Positions 32,912-36,018 of a stretch of 36,018 nt of DNA are shown here, in pieces. This stretch comes from Pirellulaceae bacterium (lineage in GTDB: Bacteria; Planctomycetota; Planctomycetia; Pirellulales; Thermoguttaceae). The notes under the pieces were generated by a model. The model was not told where the DNA came from. It ran no database searches and was given only the letters and a program-made list of their open reading frames with translations. The position numbers and the translations under genes are program-made. The DNA is taken from assembly GCA_012744395.1 (NCBI GenBank), contig JAAYCB010000064.1, positions 1 through 36,018 on the forward strand, given 5' to 3'. The stretch's first letter is position 1, and every line of letters starts with the position of its first letter.

Positions 32912-34504
32912 TCAGAGCCTGTTTTCGGTCGGGGACCCGCCGCCGGTTGCGCCGCCGGCGGCCGACAGGGTTCGAGCCTTTTGCCCGTCGAGCATGGCGG
33001 CCAGCCGGGCGTACGTGCCGGCCAGGTCGTCGTGAATCCGGCAGTAGACGGGAAACAGCTCGGCGTAGAGCGCGGCCGCCGCCGGGTTGGGTTCGAGGCG
33101 GTCGCGGATTTGCACGCACTGGTTGACGGCGGCCGCCTCGCTGGGGAACAGGCCGATGCCCACGCCGGCCAACAGCGCCGCCCCGAAACTCGCGTCGCAC
33201 CCCGCGGGGCGAACGATCGGCATGTTGAACACGTCGGCGAGAATCTGCGCCCACAGGTCGCTCTGGGCCCCGCCGCCGATCAGGCGGATTTCGTCCACCG
33301 CCAGCCCGATCTCCTCGATCGTGCGGAAGCAGTCGCGGAGGGAATAGGCCACGCCTTCGAGAATCGCCCGGACGAAGTGGCCCTTGCCGTGCCGCATCGT
33401 CGCCCCAACGAAGCTGCCGCGGAGGTTGGCGTCCCAGTAGGGCGAACGCTCGCCCAGCAGGTAGGGGTGAAAGAACAAGCCTTCCGCGCCCGGCGGCGCC
33501 TCGGCGGCGATCGCCTGCAAGAGGGCATAAACGCTCGTCCCCTGCTCGGCCGCCCGGCGGCACTCGTCCTGGCAGAAGACGTCGCGGAACCAGCGCTCGG
33601 CCGAGGCGGCCGTGTTCGTGGCGGCGACCGTATACCAAAGGCCCGGCACCACGTGCGAATAGGTCAGCGTGCGGGCGTGCGGGCAGGCCTTGGCCGTCAT
33701 CACGTTCACGTTGCCGGCGGTGGCCAGCTTGAGGATCATCTGCCCCGGGCGGATCGCCCCGGCCGCGTAATCCTCCACCGCCGAGTCGGAGCAGCCGGCC
33801 ACCACGGGCGTTCCCGCCGCCAGCCCGGTCTCGGCCGCCGCCGCGGCGGTCACCGCGCCGACCACGTCGGTCGGCGCGACCAAGGGCGGCAGGATGCTCA
33901 CCGGAATCCCCGCCAGGCGGCTCAACTCGGCCGACCAGGTCCGCCCGGCCATGTCATACAGCAGGCTCCCCTGGGCTTCGATGTGGTCCGTCTCCCAGGT
34001 TCCCGTCAGCCGGTAGCGGACGTAGTCCTTGGTGAACAGGATGTGCTCGGTGCGGCGGAGCGCCTCCGGCTCGTGCTCGGCGAGCCAGGCCAGCTGCGGC
34101 AGGGTCCAAGTGGGCGTCGGCTTCTGGTAGCCGATGCGGAAAATCTCCGCGCCCGAGTCGGCCTCCAGCCGCGCCGCCTGGCGGACGCTCCGCTGATCGG
34201 TCCACATGATCGCCGGGCGCAGGGGGCGGAACCCGGCGTCGGCCAGCACCGCGTTGTGCGTCGAGCCGTCGAGGCTCAGGGCCACGATCCGGCCCGCCTG
34301 GCACGCCGGGCGGGCGAGCATCGCGCGGAGCAGCCGGCGGGCGACCGCGTACCAGTCGTGCGGATTCTGCTCCGACCAGCCGGCGTGCGGGTGCGCCGTC
34401 TGGTATTCGCCCAGCGCCGTATCCACGATCCGCCCCTGCCCGTCGATCGCCGTGATCTTGCAGCCGCTCGTGCCGATGTCGATCCCCAGGAGCAAATCGG
34501 TCAT
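32912..34504 (-). CDS. xylB: FGGY carbohydrate kinase, xylulokinase-like
   Basis: A 530-residue sugar kinase. The N-terminal ATP-binding motif is GIDIGTSGCKITAID, with D9. MWTDQRS (100-106) and GCSDSAVEDYAAGAI place the catalytic Asp at D240. HPYLLGERSPYWDANLRG and LIGGGAQSDLWAQILADVFNMP complete the second actin-like domain. These segments match xylulokinases best, but FGGY specificity is hard to read and ribulose, erythritol or deoxyketo-sugar kinases are alternatives. It is read right after iolB (stop and start one base apart, TGACATG) and before the Gfo/Idh gene, so it phosphorylates an intermediate of the cluster's pathway. The C-terminal 20 residues are Gly/Ala/Thr-rich. Confidence 0.88.
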   Translation of the reverse strand: MTDLLLGIDIGTSGCKITAIDGQGRIVDTALGEYQTAHPHAGWSEQNPHDWYAVARRLLRAMLARPACQAGRIVALSLDGSTHNAVLADAGFRPLRPAIMWTDQRSVRQAARLEADSGAEIFRIGYQKPTPTWTLPQLAWLAEHEPEALRRTEHILFTKDYVRYRLTGTWETDHIEAQGSLLYDMAGRTWSAELSRLAGIPVSILPPLVAPTDVVGAVTAAAAAETGLAAGTPVVAGCSDSAVEDYAAGAIRPGQMILKLATAGNVNVMTAKACPHARTLTYSHVVPGLWYTVAATNTAASAERWFRDVFCQDECRRAAEQGTSVYALLQAIAAEAPPGAEGLFFHPYLLGERSPYWDANLRGSFVGATMRHGKGHFVRAILEGVAYSLRDCFRTIEEIGLAVDEIRLIGGGAQSDLWAQILADVFNMPIVRPAGCDASFGAALLAGVGIGLFPSEAAAVNQCVQIRDRLEPNPAAAALYAELFPVYCRIHDDLAGTYARLAAMLDGQKARTLSAAGGATGGGSPTENRL

Positions 34505-34505
34505 G

Positions 34506-35297
34506 TCAGCCCTGCGCGATCCAGCGGTGATCGGGGTCCTGGCGGGAGAGGAACCGGCGATTCTCGCCGGCCATCACCCACAGGTAATACATCGTGTAGC
34601 CGGGGGCCGTGGCCACCGGATGGTAGCCTTCGGGGATCAGCACCGTGTGGTGGTCCTGGACCGTGTAGGTCTCGTCGATCGAGCGGCTCTCGGTGTAGAT
34701 CTTCTGGATCCCGAAGCCCTCCGGCCGGTCGAAGCGGAAGTAGTAGATTTCCTCCATATCGACCTCGTCGGGCAGGTCGTCGATGTCGTGGCGGTGCGGC
34801 GGGAAGCTGGCCCAGTTGGCCGGCGGCACGATCGCCTCGCCGATGAACAGCAAGTCGGCCGGGACCTCCTCGGTGACCATCATCAGCGCCCGCCGCTGGA
34901 AGCCCGGCTTGCCCAGCGACATCTCCTTGACGCTTGCCGGCGGGATCAGGATCGCCTGGCCCGGCCGCGTCGAGGGCGCCTGGCAGAGGGCGAACTGGCA
35001 GTCGGCCGTCGCCTCCACGTCGCACGCGCAGCCGGCGGGAACCAGCACGGTCCACGGCTTCTCGGTGAAGAGGTCGGCGCGCGGGCCGATCGGCGCGCGC
35101 TCCAGGCCGCCGCCGCTCGCGACGGCCGCCCCCTGGAGCAGCACCAGGGCCGTCTCCTGCTCGCACGGCGCCAGGTGGTGCGCCTGGCCGGAGCCAAGCG
35201 CGATCATGCCGAAGCTCAGGTGTTTCATGCCGGCGTCGCCCGGCTTTGAAAGCATCGCCAGGCCGGGTCGAGGTTTCCAAACAACGCGGTAGTTCAT
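34506..35297 (-). CDS. iolB: 5-deoxy-glucuronate isomerase (IolB)
   Basis: A 263-residue double-cupin enzyme of the IolB family, which converts 5-deoxy-D-glucuronate to 2-deoxy-5-keto-D-gluconate in inositol catabolism. Diagnostic sequence is GEAIVPPANWASFPPHRHD (metal histidines at 168 and 170), MEEIYYFRFDRPEGFGIQKIYTESRSIDE, and IPEGYHPVATAPGYTMYYLWVMAG. AAAGGGA precedes ATG 35297, which overlaps the stop of the isomerase gene by one base (TGATG). The other iol genes (iolA, C, D, E, G, J) are not recognisable here; neighbours are a Fuc/Ara-isomerase-like protein and a xylulokinase-like kinase. The enzyme may therefore serve a different sugar-acid pathway, or the remaining iol genes lie outside. 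Confidence 0.92.
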   Translation of the reverse strand: MNYRVVWKPRPGLAMLSKPGDAGMKHLSFGMIALGSGQAHHLAPCEQETALVLLQGAAVASGGGLERAPIGPRADLFTEKPWTVLVPAGCACDVEATADCQFALCQAPSTRPGQAILIPPASVKEMSLGKPGFQRRALMMVTEEVPADLLFIGEAIVPPANWASFPPHRHDIDDLPDEVDMEEIYYFRFDRPEGFGIQKIYTESRSIDETYTVQDHHTVLIPEGYHPVATAPGYTMYYLWVMAGENRRFLSRQDPDHRWIAQG

Positions 35298-36018
35298 CAG
35301 AATCCCTTTCCAGTCAAAGACGGCCCGCAGGCGTCGACATCCAGAGTCTCCAGGTCCAGCCAGCGGGCGACGCGCCGCAAGTCGTCGCGGATGTCGGCCT
35401 GCACCAGCGCCGTGTGGTGTTCCAGGCCCTCGCCGATGATCGTCTCGACCAGGCGGCGGATCGGCGCGTCGAAGCGGACAGACCAGCTGTTGCCGGGCAG
35501 GTTCGCCCGGGTCGGAACCGCCTGGCCGCCGGCGAAGAACAGCCGCATCCCGCGGGGGCCCACGCCCAGCCGGGCCATCGTCACCGGCCCCTCGCCCGCA
35601 ATCGGGAAGTTGACCGTCACCCCCCGCTTGCCGCCGCCCTCGACCGTTGCGTGCTTGCCCAGCCGGTTGCAGGCCCCTTGGGCCATCAGGCGGGTGGCCG
35701 CCGAACCGCAGTGCCAGGCCAGCCCCTCGTTGCGCTCCTCGTCAATCGCGATGAAGTCGGCGAACATCGCCGGGCGGCCGCTCAGATAGTTGGCGATCAG
35801 CATCGTCACCGTCCCATAGATGTCGCCTTCGCAGGCGGTCAGCAGGCCCTCGTCGTTCAAGCGGCTGATCGTGCTACAGGGCATGATCCCATAGTGCGGA
35901 GTGAACTCCGGCCAGCACTTGACGGCAAAGCCGGCCAGCCGTTCCCTGGCGGCGATCTGGCGAAAGGCCAGCATCAGCCCACCCGCCTGGTCCAGCTCGG
36001 CCGCGGTCGCGTCGCAAC
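35297..36018 (-). CDS. L-fucose/L-arabinose isomerase-like protein, C-terminal part (partial)
   Basis: The reading frame continues unbroken past the right edge (CDATAAELDQAGGLMLAFRQ at the boundary), so the ATG at 35974 is internal and the true start lies outside. The visible 239 residues contain the family's metal-binding pattern: the Glu of CEGDIYGTVTMLIANYLSG, Asp of PAMFADFIAIDEERN, and His of WHCGSAATRLM. These match the Glu/Asp/His ligands of L-fucose isomerase-type aldose-ketose isomerases. Such enzymes turn an aldose into a ketose that an FGGY kinase then phosphorylates, as is available two genes downstream. The stop overlaps the iolB start. Substrate unknown. Confidence 0.85.
   Translation of the reverse strand, partial: CDATAAELDQAGGLMLAFRQIAARERLAGFAVKCWPEFTPHYGIMPCSTISRLNDEGLLTACEGDIYGTVTMLIANYLSGRPAMFADFIAIDEERNEGLAWHCGSAATRLMAQGACNRLGKHATVEGGGKRGVTVNFPIAGEGPVTMARLGVGPRGMRLFFAGGQAVPTRANLPGNSWSVRFDAPIRRLVETIIGEGLEHHTALVQADIRDDLRRVARWLDLETLDVDACGPSLTGKGF

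Overview
This 36-kb window is high-GC DNA with no mobile elements, CRISPR arrays or recognisable RNA genes. It most likely comes from a planctomycete, probably of the Pirellulales type; this is inference from gene content. The signs are a Minf_1886-type protein (a family restricted to Planctomycetes and Verrucomicrobia), a PSP1 gene beside it, Tat-exported Gfo/Idh and TIM-barrel sugar isomerase proteins, a very large FecR/anti-sigma-like membrane protein, many sugar-catabolic enzymes without local regulators, and long gene-free spacers.

Left part (1-9,900). The window opens inside a Lys/Pro/Ala/Glu-rich protein tail. A Tat-exported sugar isomerase and a quinone-oxidoreductase-like enzyme follow. 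Next come two minus-strand membrane proteins (a 735-residue FecR/anti-sigma-like protein and a 130-residue protein), a TPR protein, a divergent serine hydroxymethyltransferase (glyA) and an ECF-type sigma factor.

Middle part (9,880-21,000). A secreted GH28-like beta-helix protein is divergent from a Tat-exported Gfo/Idh oxidoreductase, which is followed by a HEAT-repeat protein. Then come a secreted 11-repeat beta-propeller protein and a two-gene unit (exported prenyltransferase/squalene-oxidase-repeat protein plus nitroreductase). On the plus strand lie PSP1, the Minf_1886-family gene, a 56-residue membrane peptide and a groES without groEL.

Right part (20,300-36,018), all minus strand. One operon has an ABC ATPase, a FtsX-like permease with a His-rich loop, and a DUF3299-like membrane protein. 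This layout recalls zinc-associated Zrg-type loci. The rest is carbohydrate catabolism: a ketose 3-epimerase with all four metal ligands, an unrecognised protein, a GlcF-like Fe-S protein and GlcD-like flavoprotein, a NodB-type deacetylase overlapping a nagB-like deaminase, an MFS transporter, and a tight cluster of a sugar isomerase, Gfo/Idh dehydrogenase, FGGY (xylulokinase-like) kinase, IolB and a Fuc/Ara-isomerase-like gene that runs off the end. The starts and stops of this last cluster overlap or nearly touch, so it reads as one catabolic pathway of unknown substrate.

Outside genes, two dispersed repeat families stand out. One is a palindrome of about 26 bp with arms GGTTCCCAAGC/GCTTGGGAACC, present in six full or degenerate copies plus a half-site. 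The other is a set of short imperfect tandem arrays with different sequences but always a 7-bp period, some of which form the last codons of genes. They are the most unusual structure I see that gene annotation does not explain.
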